64,000 nucleotides of DNA from Streptomyces sp. SID4985 (lineage in GTDB: Bacteria; Actinomycetota; Actinomycetes; Streptomycetales; Streptomycetaceae). The stretch covers positions 1 through 64,000 of the forward strand of contig NZ_WWIR01000645.1 in assembly GCF_009863025.1 (NCBI RefSeq), given 5' to 3'. This document shows positions 16,089-24,734 of the stretch, in pieces. The notes under the pieces were generated by a model. It saw only the letters and a list, made by a program, of their open reading frames with translations, made no database searches and had not been told where the DNA came from. The stretch's first letter is position 1, and every line of letters starts with the position of its first letter. The position numbers were made by a program, and so were the translations under genes.

Positions 16089-17945
16089 ATGGGCAGCGAA
16101 GTTGCGGTGAAGCGTGCCATGAGCGCGCGGGAGTTTCTGGCCACGCCCCAAGGGGCGGTACTGCGCCGGCAGGCATCGGGGAGGTTCCTGGGTCAGATCG
16201 GCACGGTGCTGGACCTGGTCGACCTGGTCCGCTCCATCGCCGGTGGCGGCCCGGGGATGGACCTCGAGGACATCCTCAACAACCACCAGGAGCTGCTGGA
16301 GCAGATCCTCAAGCAGCAGGGCGACATCTTCGAGGGCATCGGCGGCATCAACGACGGCCTCCAAGGGATCGGCGGTGACATCGACCAGATCAAGGATCTG
16401 ATCGGGCAGATCGCCGACGGCAACGACGAAGCCAAGATGATGCTGCAGTCGATCTTGGCGCAGCAGCAGAAGATGGCCCGGGAGATCAACCAGAAGCTCG
16501 TTGCGATCTCCAACCAGGTCACCGGCCTGTGGTCCGACATGAACTCCTGGTTCACGGTGACGCTCGGCGCACTCGTCGGTTTGGCCGACACCGTGGCCGA
16601 GATCCAGCAGCAGCTGGCCGTCATCGAAGAGCTGCTGCGTGAGGTCCTCGCGGAGCTGGCCGAACTTCATGACCGCGTGGACTGGAACTCCGTCATCAGC
16701 ATGTTCGCCGACCACGAGCACCGCGTCGGCTACTGCGTCGAGTCGATGATGGACATCACCGTCCTGCCGGCCGACCCTTCGGCGGAGTCCGACGGCCCGC
16801 TCCTTCAGGTCGACACCGGGGAGCTGGCCACCTGGGCCGCCTCCGTCACCGACGAGGTCAACGGCCTGGCCTACTCCCTGTACTGCCTGCACCGCGTCAT
16901 CGTCGGCGACACGCTGCTGGGCAAGCCGCTGATGGAGGTCTTCTGCCGCCTGATGAAGCACAAGACGGACCTCGGCTACGCGGAGGCGGCCCGCTACTTC
17001 CTCAAGCTCGCCTCCGTCCAGGCCCGGGGCTTCGCCGCACTCACCAAGGCCCGCCAGGCCGCCAACCTGCCCGACGTTGACTACGCGGATGTCCTGGAGG
17101 AGCGGCTCATCGCCCAGACGTACACGGTCAACGAAGCCCTGGAGACGCACTACGGAGTCACCCAGTGGAACGACGCCGTGGACAGGGAGGGCTGGCTCAG
17201 AACAAGGGGCGGTTACGGGACGGCGTACACCGGGGACAGGCCGCCGAAGTACTTCACCGTGCCGAACAGTCGCTCGCTGCTCACTGCCATGGTCTTCCCT
17301 CTCTCCGCGTCGCAGCCGGTCCGGGCGCACACCGAGTTCCACGTCGGCCTCTCCGTGCCCGGCACCCGCCAGGTGGACCCCACCTCGATGACTGTCCTGA
17401 CGAACTTTCACGACTCGAAGCCGTACGTGATCAACGACTTCTTGCCAAAGAAGGTCATCCCGGACCCGGTCACCAACAAGAGCCACCACACCGTCAGCTA
17501 CTACCCGCAGAGTTTCGTCTTCGACCCCAAGTACGTCATGGTCGGGGTGAAGTTGTCCTGCCCGGACGGCGCGCTGTTGTGCGAGCCACTGGTCGCCGAG
17601 TACGACGAGGAAAGCGGCACCACTTCTTGGACCGGTTCAGCTGCGGCTGGGGGCCTGTGGAAGGCCACCCTCGACGAGACCTGCCTCCCCACCACCCTGG
17701 ACCTCGGCGTTCCCGGCGAACAGGCGTCCTGGCAGACCGAATTGTGGCGCTCCTTCCCGCCCGTCGGCTACACCGACCCCGCACCCGTGGCCGTCAACGG
17801 TTTCCGCTTCTCGCTCCACCTCTTCGAAGGCACGATGTGGATCCGCCCCGGCCTCCTCGACCCCACCTGGGAACAGCGCACCATGCTCCCGCCCCCGCCC
17901 CCGTCCACTTACATCCGCTACGAGCCCATCACTTCCTTCTCCTGA
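16089..17945 (+). CDS. Large helical protein resembling alpha-pore-forming toxins
   Basis: An unrecognised 618-residue protein without a signal peptide. Residues about 35-55 are amphipathic (FLGQIGTVLDLVDLVRSIAG). Residues 58-195 form long coiled-coil helices rich in Gln, Ile and Leu (HQELLEQILKQQGDIFEGIG), interrupted by a short hydrophobic hairpin SWFTVTLGALVGLADT (about 153-168). More helices follow to about 350, and residues 390-618 look beta-rich. Long helical bundle, internal hydrophobic hairpin and no leader are features of ClyA/Hbl/XaxA-type alpha-toxins. ATG at 16089 with AAGGGGA upstream. The toxin role is inference; a structural or injection-system cargo role is also possible. Confidence 0.6.
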   Translation: MGSEVAVKRAMSAREFLATPQGAVLRRQASGRFLGQIGTVLDLVDLVRSIAGGGPGMDLEDILNNHQELLEQILKQQGDIFEGIGGINDGLQGIGGDIDQIKDLIGQIADGNDEAKMMLQSILAQQQKMAREINQKLVAISNQVTGLWSDMNSWFTVTLGALVGLADTVAEIQQQLAVIEELLREVLAELAELHDRVDWNSVISMFADHEHRVGYCVESMMDITVLPADPSAESDGPLLQVDTGELATWAASVTDEVNGLAYSLYCLHRVIVGDTLLGKPLMEVFCRLMKHKTDLGYAEAARYFLKLASVQARGFAALTKARQAANLPDVDYADVLEERLIAQTYTVNEALETHYGVTQWNDAVDREGWLRTRGGYGTAYTGDRPPKYFTVPNSRSLLTAMVFPLSASQPVRAHTEFHVGLSVPGTRQVDPTSMTVLTNFHDSKPYVINDFLPKKVIPDPVTNKSHHTVSYYPQSFVFDPKYVMVGVKLSCPDGALLCEPLVAEYDEESGTTSWTGSAAAGGLWKATLDETCLPTTLDLGVPGEQASWQTELWRSFPPVGYTDPAPVAVNGFRFSLHLFEGTMWIRPGLLDPTWEQRTMLPPPPPSTYIRYEPITSFS

Positions 17946-18029
17946 CCGGCCCGAGACTGCCAGCCCTGAACCCGGAGAGGGGAGACGCAGCCGTCAAGCA
18001 CGGAAAGGCAACAGCCACTCAGTCCGCAC

Positions 18030-18149
18030 GTGGTTGACGGCCAGTTGCCGGTCTGGGTTCGAAATCTGGCCTATCGGCTGGTGTTGTTGCAGCGGCCGGA
18101 CGAGCCGGCGCTGATGCGGGAGGCCGCCGAGAACCTCTGGCTACGGTGA
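18030..18149 (+). pseudogene. Short gene remnant
   Basis: A 39-codon frame from GTG reads VVDGQLPVWVRNLAYRLVLL, then QRPDEPALMREAAENLWLR and a stop. NLAYRLxxLQRPD...LLREAA is a recurring short Streptomyces protein motif, so this is probably a truncated copy. The remaining bases between 17946 and 18204 show nothing further. Confidence 0.5.
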
Positions 18150-18204
18150 CAGTGCCGGGCTGATCAGGGCAGCGACCAGGTGTCCGAACCGTCGGCACCC
18201 GCCC

Positions 18205-19314
18205 TCATCCCACCGGCCCAAGCCCCATCTCCCCGCAGGCATCCCGCAGCACGTCCAGCCCGAACGCCTCCACCGGACCCACCACCCCCGCGGCCCGACC
18301 GGCCCCCGAGGCAAGCCGCACTGCCGCCCAGGCCATCAGCTCGCCCGTGAGGCTGTACGCGCTCGGGCCTTCGAGGTGGACTTCCGCGAGCGGGGGTGCG
18401 CCAGGGGCGCCTGTCGACGCGACGGCGACTACATACGAGCGGGTGCGGGCGCGTTCCGTGGTGTCGGGGCCGCCGGGGGGTCCGAAGGTGAGGGGGAGGG
18501 TGAGGAGGTCGGTCAGGGGGCGGCCGCCGGGGAGGCGGACCAGGGTGTTCACGGCGGCCGAGATCAGGGAGAGGGGGCGGCTGAGGGCGGGGAACCAGCC
18601 GTTGTACACGGTGATGTCGGTCAGGGCGGGGAAGTCGTCCGGGAGGAAGAGGACTTCCGTGCCGGAGACGAGGAAGGCGGACTTTCGGCGGCCTTGGACG
18701 GCGAACTCGCGGACTCGGGACGCGGTGCGTTCCTCCGTCGGCCGGTGTTCGTGCCACGTCGGGGACGGGAGGGTCAGGCCGTCGCGCATGGTCGTACGGG
18801 TGCCGTGGCTGATGCCGCGCCAGAGGGGACCGGTGGCGAAGTAGCCGATGTCCAGGGTGCGTACGGCGTCACCGGCCTGGCGGGCGGCGAGGGTTCCGGC
18901 GAGCATGCCGGGGACGTAGTCGTAGCCGAAGGCCGGGAGCATCACCGCGCCGGTCTCGCGGGCTCGTCGGCCGTACCGGTCGCGCACGGTACGGACGAAG
19001 CCGACCTCGCCCGTGGAGTCGATGTAGTGGGCGCCGGTCTCCGCCGCGGCCTCGGCGACGGCGTGGCCCAGGCGTTCGAAGGGGCCCACGGTGGTGACCA
19101 GTACGTCTCCCCGGCCCAGGTGTCGTCTCAGGTCCCCGGAGTTCGTGGCGTCCACCACCACGTGGTCGAGACCGCCGTTCCGCGAGGCGAGTTCGGTCAG
19201 CGCGGCGGCGTTGCGGCCCGCCAGGGTCGGCCGGACCCCGCGGCGCAGCAGGGCGTCCAGGACCAGGCCGCCGGTGTAACCGGTGGCGCCCAGCAGGAGG
19301 ATGCGGCTGTTCAT
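18205..19314 (-). CDS. Saccharopine-dehydrogenase-like NAD(P)-binding oxidoreductase
   Basis: A 369-residue protein with an N-terminal Rossmann fold: ILLLGATGYTGGLVLDAL (GxTGxTG dinucleotide motif), AGRNAAALTELA, then VLVTTVGPFERLG and GAHYIDSTGEVGFVR, typical of Sacchrp_dh_NADP and trans-acting enoyl-reductase-like proteins. The C-terminal half has GTRTTMRDGL and a hydrophobic PLTDLLTLPLTFGPPGG stretch. Probably an NADPH-dependent reductase of unknown substrate. Start ATG at 19314. It follows the DJ-1-like gene by 35 bases in the same direction, so one transcription unit; divergent from the TetR gene at 20203. Confidence 0.82.
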   Translation of the reverse strand: MNSRILLLGATGYTGGLVLDALLRRGVRPTLAGRNAAALTELASRNGGLDHVVVDATNSGDLRRHLGRGDVLVTTVGPFERLGHAVAEAAAETGAHYIDSTGEVGFVRTVRDRYGRRARETGAVMLPAFGYDYVPGMLAGTLAARQAGDAVRTLDIGYFATGPLWRGISHGTRTTMRDGLTLPSPTWHEHRPTEERTASRVREFAVQGRRKSAFLVSGTEVLFLPDDFPALTDITVYNGWFPALSRPLSLISAAVNTLVRLPGGRPLTDLLTLPLTFGPPGGPDTTERARTRSYVVAVASTGAPGAPPLAEVHLEGPSAYSLTGELMAWAAVRLASGAGRAAGVVGPVEAFGLDVLRDACGEMGLGPVG

Positions 19315-19349
19315 CGGTGTGTGCTCCTCGGTCGGGGAATCGGGTCGGC

Positions 19350-20054
19350 TCAGCGCTCGCCCAGGTCCGTCACCAGCCGCCTGGCCAGCCGCTCGGAGGA
19401 CATCGGGTTCTGGCCCGTGTACAGGTTGCGGTCCACCACCACGAACGGGAGCAGCGGCAGGCGGGCCTTGACGTAGTCCGCGCCCTCCCCGCGCAGGCGG
19501 TCCTCCAGCAGCCAGGGCGCCTTGCGGCCGAAGCTGTTGAGCTTCTCCTCGGTGTTGGACAGGCCCGTCATCCGGTATCCGGCGAACGGCCACGAGCCGT
19601 CGGTGTTCCGGGCGGCCAGGGTGGCGGCCGGGGCGTGGCACAGCAGGGCCAGCGGCTTGCCGGAGTGCAGGACGCGGGTGAGGAGGGCGCCCGAGACCTC
19701 GTCGTACGCCAGGTCCTCCATCGGGCCGTGTCCGCCGGGGTAGAAGACCACGTCGTACGCGGCCGGGTCGATCTCGTCCAGCGGGCGCGGGCTGTCCAGT
19801 TGGGCCCGGATCGAGTCCAGGTAGTGGCCGACCTCGCGCAGCTTGCCGGGGAGGCCCGCGGTGCGGGACATGCTCAGCCGGTCGAGCGTCGGGGGCTTGC
19901 CGCCCGGGGTGGCGAGCGTGATCTCCCATCCGGCCTCGCTGAAGATCTTGTGGGGCATCGCCAGTTCCTCGCCCCAGTAGCCCGAGGGGTGCTCGGTGCC
20001 GTCGCTCAGCGTCCAGCGGTCGGCCGCGGAGACGACGAAGAGGACTCTGGTCAT
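19350..20054 (-). CDS. DJ-1/PfpI family protein (Hsp31-like)
   Basis: A 234-residue glutamine-amidotransferase-like protein. The nucleophile elbow LLCHAPAATL carries the reactive Cys with the adjacent His, and VFYPGGHGPMEDL provides the conserved glycine loop; EE near residue 30 is the usual acidic partner. The HPSGYWGEEL start places it with Hsp31/glyoxalase III-like members that protect against reactive carbonyls. Start ATG at 20054. Upstream of the reductase gene in the same unit, and divergent from a TetR gene with a palindrome in the shared promoter. Confidence 0.88.
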   Translation of the reverse strand: MTRVLFVVSAADRWTLSDGTEHPSGYWGEELAMPHKIFSEAGWEITLATPGGKPPTLDRLSMSRTAGLPGKLREVGHYLDSIRAQLDSPRPLDEIDPAAYDVVFYPGGHGPMEDLAYDEVSGALLTRVLHSGKPLALLCHAPAATLAARNTDGSWPFAGYRMTGLSNTEEKLNSFGRKAPWLLEDRLRGEGADYVKARLPLLPFVVVDRNLYTGQNPMSSERLARRLVTDLGER

Positions 20055-20162
20055 GGCTGTTGCTCCCTCTGTGGTGACGGCCTACGGCGATCTGTGGCGC
20101 GCGCCGGTATGACGGGTTCCCCGGGCGACGGATACCCCGCACGCAACACCGTACGCCACTTC

Positions 20163-20177
20163 TGGCACAGTGTGCCA
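20163..20177. promoter_or_regulatory. Palindrome between DJ-1-like and TetR genes
   Basis: TGGCAC-AGT-GTGCCA has perfect 6-bp arms. A third half-site GGCAC follows at 20183-20187. It lies 26 bp upstream of the TetR start and about 110 bp upstream of the divergent DJ-1-like gene, as expected for a TetR operator regulating both. Confidence 0.6.
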
Positions 20178-20202
20178 AGTTCGGCACTGATAGCCTCACG
20201 GT

Positions 20203-20865
20203 ATGAGGGAGACCACGACCGCGCCCGGTCTGCGCCTGAGGACCCGTCGGCTCGTCACGGAAGCGCTGGCCGACACGGCGCTCGAGCTGTTCGACGCCTC
20301 CGGGTTCGACCAGGTGACCGTCGCCGACATCGTGAAGGCGGCGGGGATCTCCCAGCGCAGCTTCTTCCGGTACTTCAGCAACAAGGAGGACGTCGTTTTC
20401 GGCGACCGCATCCCCAGCGCCGAGGACGTACGCGAGGAGCTGTGCCGGCACCTCGACGGGCGGTCGGCCTGGGACGCCCTGCGGGCCACCTTCGTCGTCG
20501 CGGCCGAGCAGATGGACGGCGACGCGGGGCGCTGGAAGCGGGCGACCCGCGTCATCTGTCAGACGCCCGCGCTGCGCGCCCGGTACCTGGAGAAGCATCT
20601 GGCCTGGACCGGGGCCCTCGTACCCGAGATCGCCACCCGGACGGACACCGGCGGTCCCGTCGCCGAGCTGAAGGCGCAGACCATGGTCAACACCGCCCTG
20701 GCCTGCTTCGACGTCGCCCTCGAACGCTGGGCCGTGGACGGTGCGGACCGGATCGGTGAAGACCAGGGCGGTGAGGGCCGGGGCGGTGAGGACCGGTCCC
20801 TGGCCGTCCTCGTCGGTGAGGTGTTCGGGTTCGTGCGCTTCCCGCACGGGCCGTCCGGCGCCTGA
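20203..20865 (+). CDS. TetR/AcrR-family regulator
   Basis: A 220-residue regulator. The N-terminal TetR helix-turn-helix is clear: ALELFDASGFDQVTVADIVK then AAGISQRSFFRYFSNKEDVV (residues about 26-65). The C-terminal domain is helical and similar to the MftR-like group (RATRVICQTPALRARYLEKH). ATG at 20203. It is divergent from the DJ-1-like/reductase pair and probably represses it and itself through the 15-bp palindrome. The C-terminus holds a Gly/Glu-rich insertion (EDQGGEGRGGED) that looks like a recent simple-repeat expansion. Confidence 0.9.
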   Translation: MRETTTAPGLRLRTRRLVTEALADTALELFDASGFDQVTVADIVKAAGISQRSFFRYFSNKEDVVFGDRIPSAEDVREELCRHLDGRSAWDALRATFVVAAEQMDGDAGRWKRATRVICQTPALRARYLEKHLAWTGALVPEIATRTDTGGPVAELKAQTMVNTALACFDVALERWAVDGADRIGEDQGGEGRGGEDRSLAVLVGEVFGFVRFPHGPSGA

Positions 20866-20870
20866 GCGGG

Positions 20871-20891
20871 GCGGGGCCGGTCACGCCCCGC
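20871..20891 (+). terminator. Hairpin after the TetR gene
   Basis: GCGGGGC and GCCCCGC form a 7-bp stem with a 7-base loop six bases after the TetR stop. Weak, no U tract. Confidence 0.4.
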
Positions 20892-21070
20892 GAGGGGGGC
20901 GGTGAAGCGGTTGCGCCCCATCGCGGGCGCGCCAAACATGGACACGGGGATCTCCGCCGCGCACGTGTGGACGATCTCCGCCTCGGGGCAGCCGTCACCA
21001 CCCGCGGCCGGACGGGCCGCGTGCCGCGACACGCGACGTGACACTCGTGTGCCCATCCCAAGGAGTGGCC

Positions 21071-22048
21071 ATGACCGACATCCCGCCGCCCATCACCCCG
21101 TACCTCGAACCCCCCGCGAAGGCGCTGGCCGAGGCGACCGACCCGCACCCCCGGATCTACGAGGTCCCGCCGGAGCAGGGCCGGGCCATCCTCGCCGATC
21201 TGCAGAGCGACATGAGCGTGCCGCGCCCCGAGGTCGACGAGGAGTGGGTCGACGTCGACGCCGGTGAGTGGGGGACCGTCCGCACCCGCATCATCAGGCC
21301 CAAGGGCGTGACCGGCCCGCTGCCGGTGCTGTTCTACATCCACGGCGCCGGGTGGGTCTTCGGCGACGACAAGACCCACGACCGCCTCTTCCGCGAACTC
21401 ACCGTCGGCGCGGGCGCGGCGGGTGTCTTCCCGGTCTACGACCGCGCGCCCGAGGCGAAGTACCCCACCCAGGTGGAGCAGAACTACGCCGTGGGCCAGT
21501 GGGTCCTGGAGCACGGCGCGGAGCACGGCCTCGACACCTCGCGCATCGCCGTCACCGGCGAGTCGGTCGGCGGCGACATGTCGGCGGTGTTCGCGCTGAT
21601 GAACAAGGACCGCGGCGGGATCGACCTCAAGGCCCAGTGCCTGCTGTACCCGGTGACCGACGCGAACTTCGACACGCCGTCGTACCACCAGTTCGCCGAG
21701 GGCTACTACCTCACCCGCGACGCCATGAAGTGGTTCTGGGACGCCTACACCACCGACCCCGCCCAGCGCGCCGAGATCTACGCCTCCCCGCTCCGGGCCT
21801 CCCTGGAGGAGCTCCAGGGGCTGCCGCCCACCCTGGTCATCACCGACGAGGCGGACGTGCTGCGCGACGAGGGCGAGAAGTACGCCAACAAGCTCCGCGA
21901 GGCGGGCAACGACGTGACCTCGGTCCGGGTGGCCGGGATGGTCCACGACTTCCTGCTCCTGGACAGCCTGCGCGACACCAGGGCGGCCAACATCGCCCGC
22001 AAGATCGCCATCGACTTCCTGGGGAACGCGCTGCACGAGGAGGACTGA
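21071..22048 (+). CDS. Alpha/beta hydrolase (HSL-type esterase/lipase)
   Basis: A 325-residue hydrolase of the hormone-sensitive-lipase group. The oxyanion motif is HGAGW (variant of HGGG) in FYIHGAGWVFGD; the nucleophile elbow GESVGGD carries Ser; the acid lies in DEADVLRDEG and the His in GMVHDFLLLDS. ATG at 21071 follows AAGGAG at 21059-21064. Its promoter side (20892-21070) shows no obvious operator. It precedes the decarboxylase-like/aldehyde dehydrogenase unit by 89 bases that contain a TetR-type operator, so that unit can be expressed separately. Substrate unknown. Confidence 0.9.
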   Translation: MTDIPPPITPYLEPPAKALAEATDPHPRIYEVPPEQGRAILADLQSDMSVPRPEVDEEWVDVDAGEWGTVRTRIIRPKGVTGPLPVLFYIHGAGWVFGDDKTHDRLFRELTVGAGAAGVFPVYDRAPEAKYPTQVEQNYAVGQWVLEHGAEHGLDTSRIAVTGESVGGDMSAVFALMNKDRGGIDLKAQCLLYPVTDANFDTPSYHQFAEGYYLTRDAMKWFWDAYTTDPAQRAEIYASPLRASLEELQGLPPTLVITDEADVLRDEGEKYANKLREAGNDVTSVRVAGMVHDFLLLDSLRDTRAANIARKIAIDFLGNALHEED

Positions 22049-22067
22049 GCCGGGCGGCAACGCGATG

Positions 22068-22117
22068 TGTTGACGGTGCTTACATTGGTGGCTACGCTGA
22101 TGTAATCACCGTCAACA
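22068..22117. promoter_or_regulatory. TetR-type operator pair upstream of the decarboxylase-like gene
   Basis: Two 17-bp elements in inverted orientation: TGTTGACGGTGCTTACA (22068-22084) and the complement of TGTTGACGGTGATTACA (22101-22117), 16 of 17 identical, spaced 16 bp. Each element is itself roughly dyad-symmetric (TGT...ACA). The same element recurs at 25996-26059 and 26699-26744. Confidence 0.75.
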
Positions 22118-22137
22118 TGCGAGCCAGGAGCGGCGCC

Positions 22138-23064
22138 ATGCCCTCGTACCAGCAGGAATCCCAGCAGGAAACCGTCGAGGCCGACCTCGGCGGCCGTACG
22201 GTCACCGTCCCCAAGGGCGGCCTGTACGACCGCTACCGGATGGACACCGACCTCGACGAGGTCGCCCGCGACCCCCGCGTCAGCGGCGTCGACTTCTTCC
22301 GGAAGCTGCCCAAGACCAGGGTCGACTCGCCCATCGGCGAGACCCTCACCCCGAATTTCTACTACCGCATCTCCACCGCCCGGCTCACGATGCTCGCGCC
22401 CACCCGCGCCATCCGCTCCCGGCTGCCCCGCGAGCTGGCCCCGCTGGAGGTCGCGCCCGGACTCGGCCTGGTCTCGGCGATGTTCTTCCGGTACGACGTG
22501 TGCGACATCGACTTCTACACGGAGGCCGCCGTCGGCATCGCCGTGAAGCCCGCCCGGCACGGAAAGCTCGGCTTCTTCGACCTCGTCGCCGCCCTCAAGA
22601 ACGAGCACCTCGACTCGTACGTGCTCTCCCTGCCGGTGAGCACGGAGATCGCCCAGGTGCGCGGCCATGACGGCTACGGCTTCCCCAAGTGGGTGACCGG
22701 ACTCGACGTCGACATCGACGCGCACCGCACGACCGCGCGGGTCGCCAACGACGCGGGCGGAACCGACCTCGCGCTCTCGGCGCCCACCCCGGTCCAGAGC
22801 GTCTACCCGAGCGGCAAGCGGGTCAGCTCCCTGACCTCGTACACGTCGATCGACGGTGCGTGGCACTCGACCCTCAGCCAGACCAACGTGCTCTCGGCGG
22901 GCACCGCGCTCGTCCCGCGTGACCTCCAACTCACGGTGGGGGAGGGGCGGATGGCCGACGACCTGCGCTCGCTCAAGCCGATGCGGACGGTCCAGTTCGA
23001 CGTCGTGACCGAGGGGCAGCTCGCCCTGCACCTGCCGGTCCCGACCTCGGTCCGCAGCCGGTAG
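22138..23064 (+). CDS. Acetoacetate decarboxylase family protein
   Basis: A 308-residue protein with the acetoacetate-decarboxylase fold features: PNFYYRISTARLTMLAPTRA near residue 80, a FRYDVCDIDFYTEAAVGIAV strand pair and GHDGYGFPKWVTGLD, the region around the Schiff-base pocket in the family. Some members are decarboxylases and others hydratase/aldolase-like, so the reaction is uncertain. The ATG at 22138 has AGGAG at 22126-22130; an ATG at 22117 would overlap the operator. It is 14 bases upstream of the aldehyde dehydrogenase and clearly co-transcribed. Confidence 0.78.
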   Translation: MPSYQQESQQETVEADLGGRTVTVPKGGLYDRYRMDTDLDEVARDPRVSGVDFFRKLPKTRVDSPIGETLTPNFYYRISTARLTMLAPTRAIRSRLPRELAPLEVAPGLGLVSAMFFRYDVCDIDFYTEAAVGIAVKPARHGKLGFFDLVAALKNEHLDSYVLSLPVSTEIAQVRGHDGYGFPKWVTGLDVDIDAHRTTARVANDAGGTDLALSAPTPVQSVYPSGKRVSSLTSYTSIDGAWHSTLSQTNVLSAGTALVPRDLQLTVGEGRMADDLRSLKPMRTVQFDVVTEGQLALHLPVPTSVRSR

Positions 23065-23078
23065 TGAGGAGTCCAGTC

Positions 23079-24671
23079 ATGTCCACCGCCCACGCCAACA
23101 CCCCAGTCTTCCACGCCCAGTTGCCCGCGTCCCTGACCCCGGCGCGGATCGAGCGGCTCGCCGCACGCGTCACCGCCGAGCCCGACGCCGTACGCGTGAC
23201 CACCACCGCCCCCTACACCGGCGCACCCCTGGCCGACCTCCCGGTCTCCACCCCCGCCGACGTCGAGGACGCCTTCGCACGCGCCCGTATAGCCCAACAG
23301 GCCTGGGCCGCAACCCCGTTGAGTCGCCGCAAGCAGATCCTCCTCCGCTTCCACGACCTCGTCCTCGCCCGCCAGGAAGAGGCGCTGGACCTCATGCAGG
23401 CCGAGAACGGCAAGACCCGACGGGACGCGTTCCTCGAAGTCGTGGACATCGCCATCGTGTCCCGTTACTACGCCCGCAACGGCGCCCGGTATCTGGCGCC
23501 CAAGCGCCGCCGGGGCGCGATCCCGCTGCTCACCCACACGACCGAACTGCGCCATCCCAAGGGCGTCGTGGCGGTCGTCTCGCCCTGGAACTACCCGCTG
23601 AGCATGGCCGCGAGTGACGCGATCGCGGCGCTCATGGCGGGCAACGCCGTCGTCCAGAAGCCCGACACCCAGACCGCGCTCACCGCGCTGTGGTCGCTGG
23701 AGCTGATGCGGGAGGCCGGACTGCCGTCCGGTGTCTGGCAGATGGTGATCGGGCGGGGCAGCTCCATCGGCGGCGCGCTGATGGCGGGCGCCGACTACAT
23801 GATGTTCACCGGCTCCACCGCCAGCGGCCGCAAGATCGCGCGGGACGCGGGGGAGCGGCTCATCGGCGCCTCCCTCGAACTCGGCGGCAAGAACGCGATG
23901 TTGGTCCTGGACGACGCCGACATCGAGAAGGCCGCCGACGGCGCGGTCGCCGCGTGCTTCCCCTCCGCCGGTCAACTCTGCGTCTCCATCGAGCGCTTGT
24001 ACGTGGCCGAGTCGGTCCACGACGAGTTCGTGGCCGCGTTCGTCGCGCGCGCCAAGAACCTCAAGGTGGGTGCCGCGTACGACTTCAGTGCCGATGTCGG
24101 CAGCCTCACCACCGCAGCCCAGCTGAAGACCGTCACCGATCATGTCGACGACGCCGTGGCCAAGGGAGCGAGGGTCCTCGCGGGCGGGAAGGCGCGCCCC
24201 GATCTCGGGCCGCTGTTCTACGAGCCGACCATCCTCGCCGACGTCACCCCCGACATGACGCTGTGCGAGCACGAGACCTTCGGGCCCGTCGTATCGATCT
24301 ACCCCGTCCGCGACGACAGCGAGGCCGTCGCGCGTGCCAACGCCACGCCGTACGGCCTCAACGCCAGCGTCTGGTCCCGCAGTGCCTCGCGGGGCCGCGC
24401 CGTGGCCGCCCGGCTGCACGCGGGCACCGTCAACGTCAACGAGGCGTTCGCCGCCGCGTGGGGCAGCGTCGACGCGCCGATGGGCGGCATGGGCGACTCC
24501 GGTCTCGGCCGCCGCCACGGTGCCGAGGGAATCCTCAAGTACACCGAGGCGCAGACCGTCGCCCACCAGCGCGTCCAGGGGTTCACCCCGCCGTCGGGCA
24601 TCGCGCCCGAGACGTGGGCCGCGCTGCTGACCGGGGCGCTGAAGGTGCTGAAGGCGATCGGCTCACGTTGA
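23079..24671 (+). CDS. Aldehyde dehydrogenase (succinate-semialdehyde type)
   Basis: A 530-residue NAD(P)-dependent aldehyde dehydrogenase. It has VVSPWNYPLSMAASDAI (cofactor pocket), FTGSTASGRKI, LELGGKNAMLVLDDADIEKA (catalytic Glu) and CFPSAGQLCVSIERLYV (catalytic Cys), then ETFGPVVSIYPV. The pattern matches succinic-semialdehyde-dehydrogenase-like enzymes. ATG at 23079 with GAGGAG at 23066-23071. Second gene of the unit headed by the decarboxylase-like protein and regulated by the TetR-type operator at 22068-22117, so it probably oxidises the aldehyde made in that pathway. Confidence 0.9.
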   Translation: MSTAHANTPVFHAQLPASLTPARIERLAARVTAEPDAVRVTTTAPYTGAPLADLPVSTPADVEDAFARARIAQQAWAATPLSRRKQILLRFHDLVLARQEEALDLMQAENGKTRRDAFLEVVDIAIVSRYYARNGARYLAPKRRRGAIPLLTHTTELRHPKGVVAVVSPWNYPLSMAASDAIAALMAGNAVVQKPDTQTALTALWSLELMREAGLPSGVWQMVIGRGSSIGGALMAGADYMMFTGSTASGRKIARDAGERLIGASLELGGKNAMLVLDDADIEKAADGAVAACFPSAGQLCVSIERLYVAESVHDEFVAAFVARAKNLKVGAAYDFSADVGSLTTAAQLKTVTDHVDDAVAKGARVLAGGKARPDLGPLFYEPTILADVTPDMTLCEHETFGPVVSIYPVRDDSEAVARANATPYGLNASVWSRSASRGRAVAARLHAGTVNVNEAFAAAWGSVDAPMGGMGDSGLGRRHGAEGILKYTEAQTVAHQRVQGFTPPSGIAPETWAALLTGALKVLKAIGSR

Positions 24672-24682
24672 CCCCAACGACG

Positions 24683-24715
24683 AGGCGGCGCGGCTCTGTT
24701 GGAGCCGCGCCGCCT
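24683..24715. terminator. Strong bidirectional terminator
   Basis: A perfect 14-bp stem, AGGCGGCGCGGCTC and GAGCCGCGCCGCCT, with loop TGTTG, followed by TGTTCG. It lies between the convergent aldehyde dehydrogenase and flavin oxidoreductase genes. Confidence 0.88.
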
Positions 24716-24734
24716 TGTTCGTACGGGGTCCGCG

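Noticed and set aside
15801-17489. Long minus-strand open frame opposite the helical protein
   Set aside because: Composition (runs of D, L, V, H, Q) reflects the antisense of a coiled-coil gene; no start signal or motif.
18054-18068. GGGTTCGAAATC resembling a tRNA T-loop
   Set aside because: No acceptor stem, D-arm or anticodon arm can be built around it, and it lies inside a protein-like frame (NLAYRL).
20758-20800. Gly/Glu-coding simple repeat as a regulatory repeat
   Set aside because: It is in frame within the TetR C-terminal domain and best explained as a coding low-complexity insertion.
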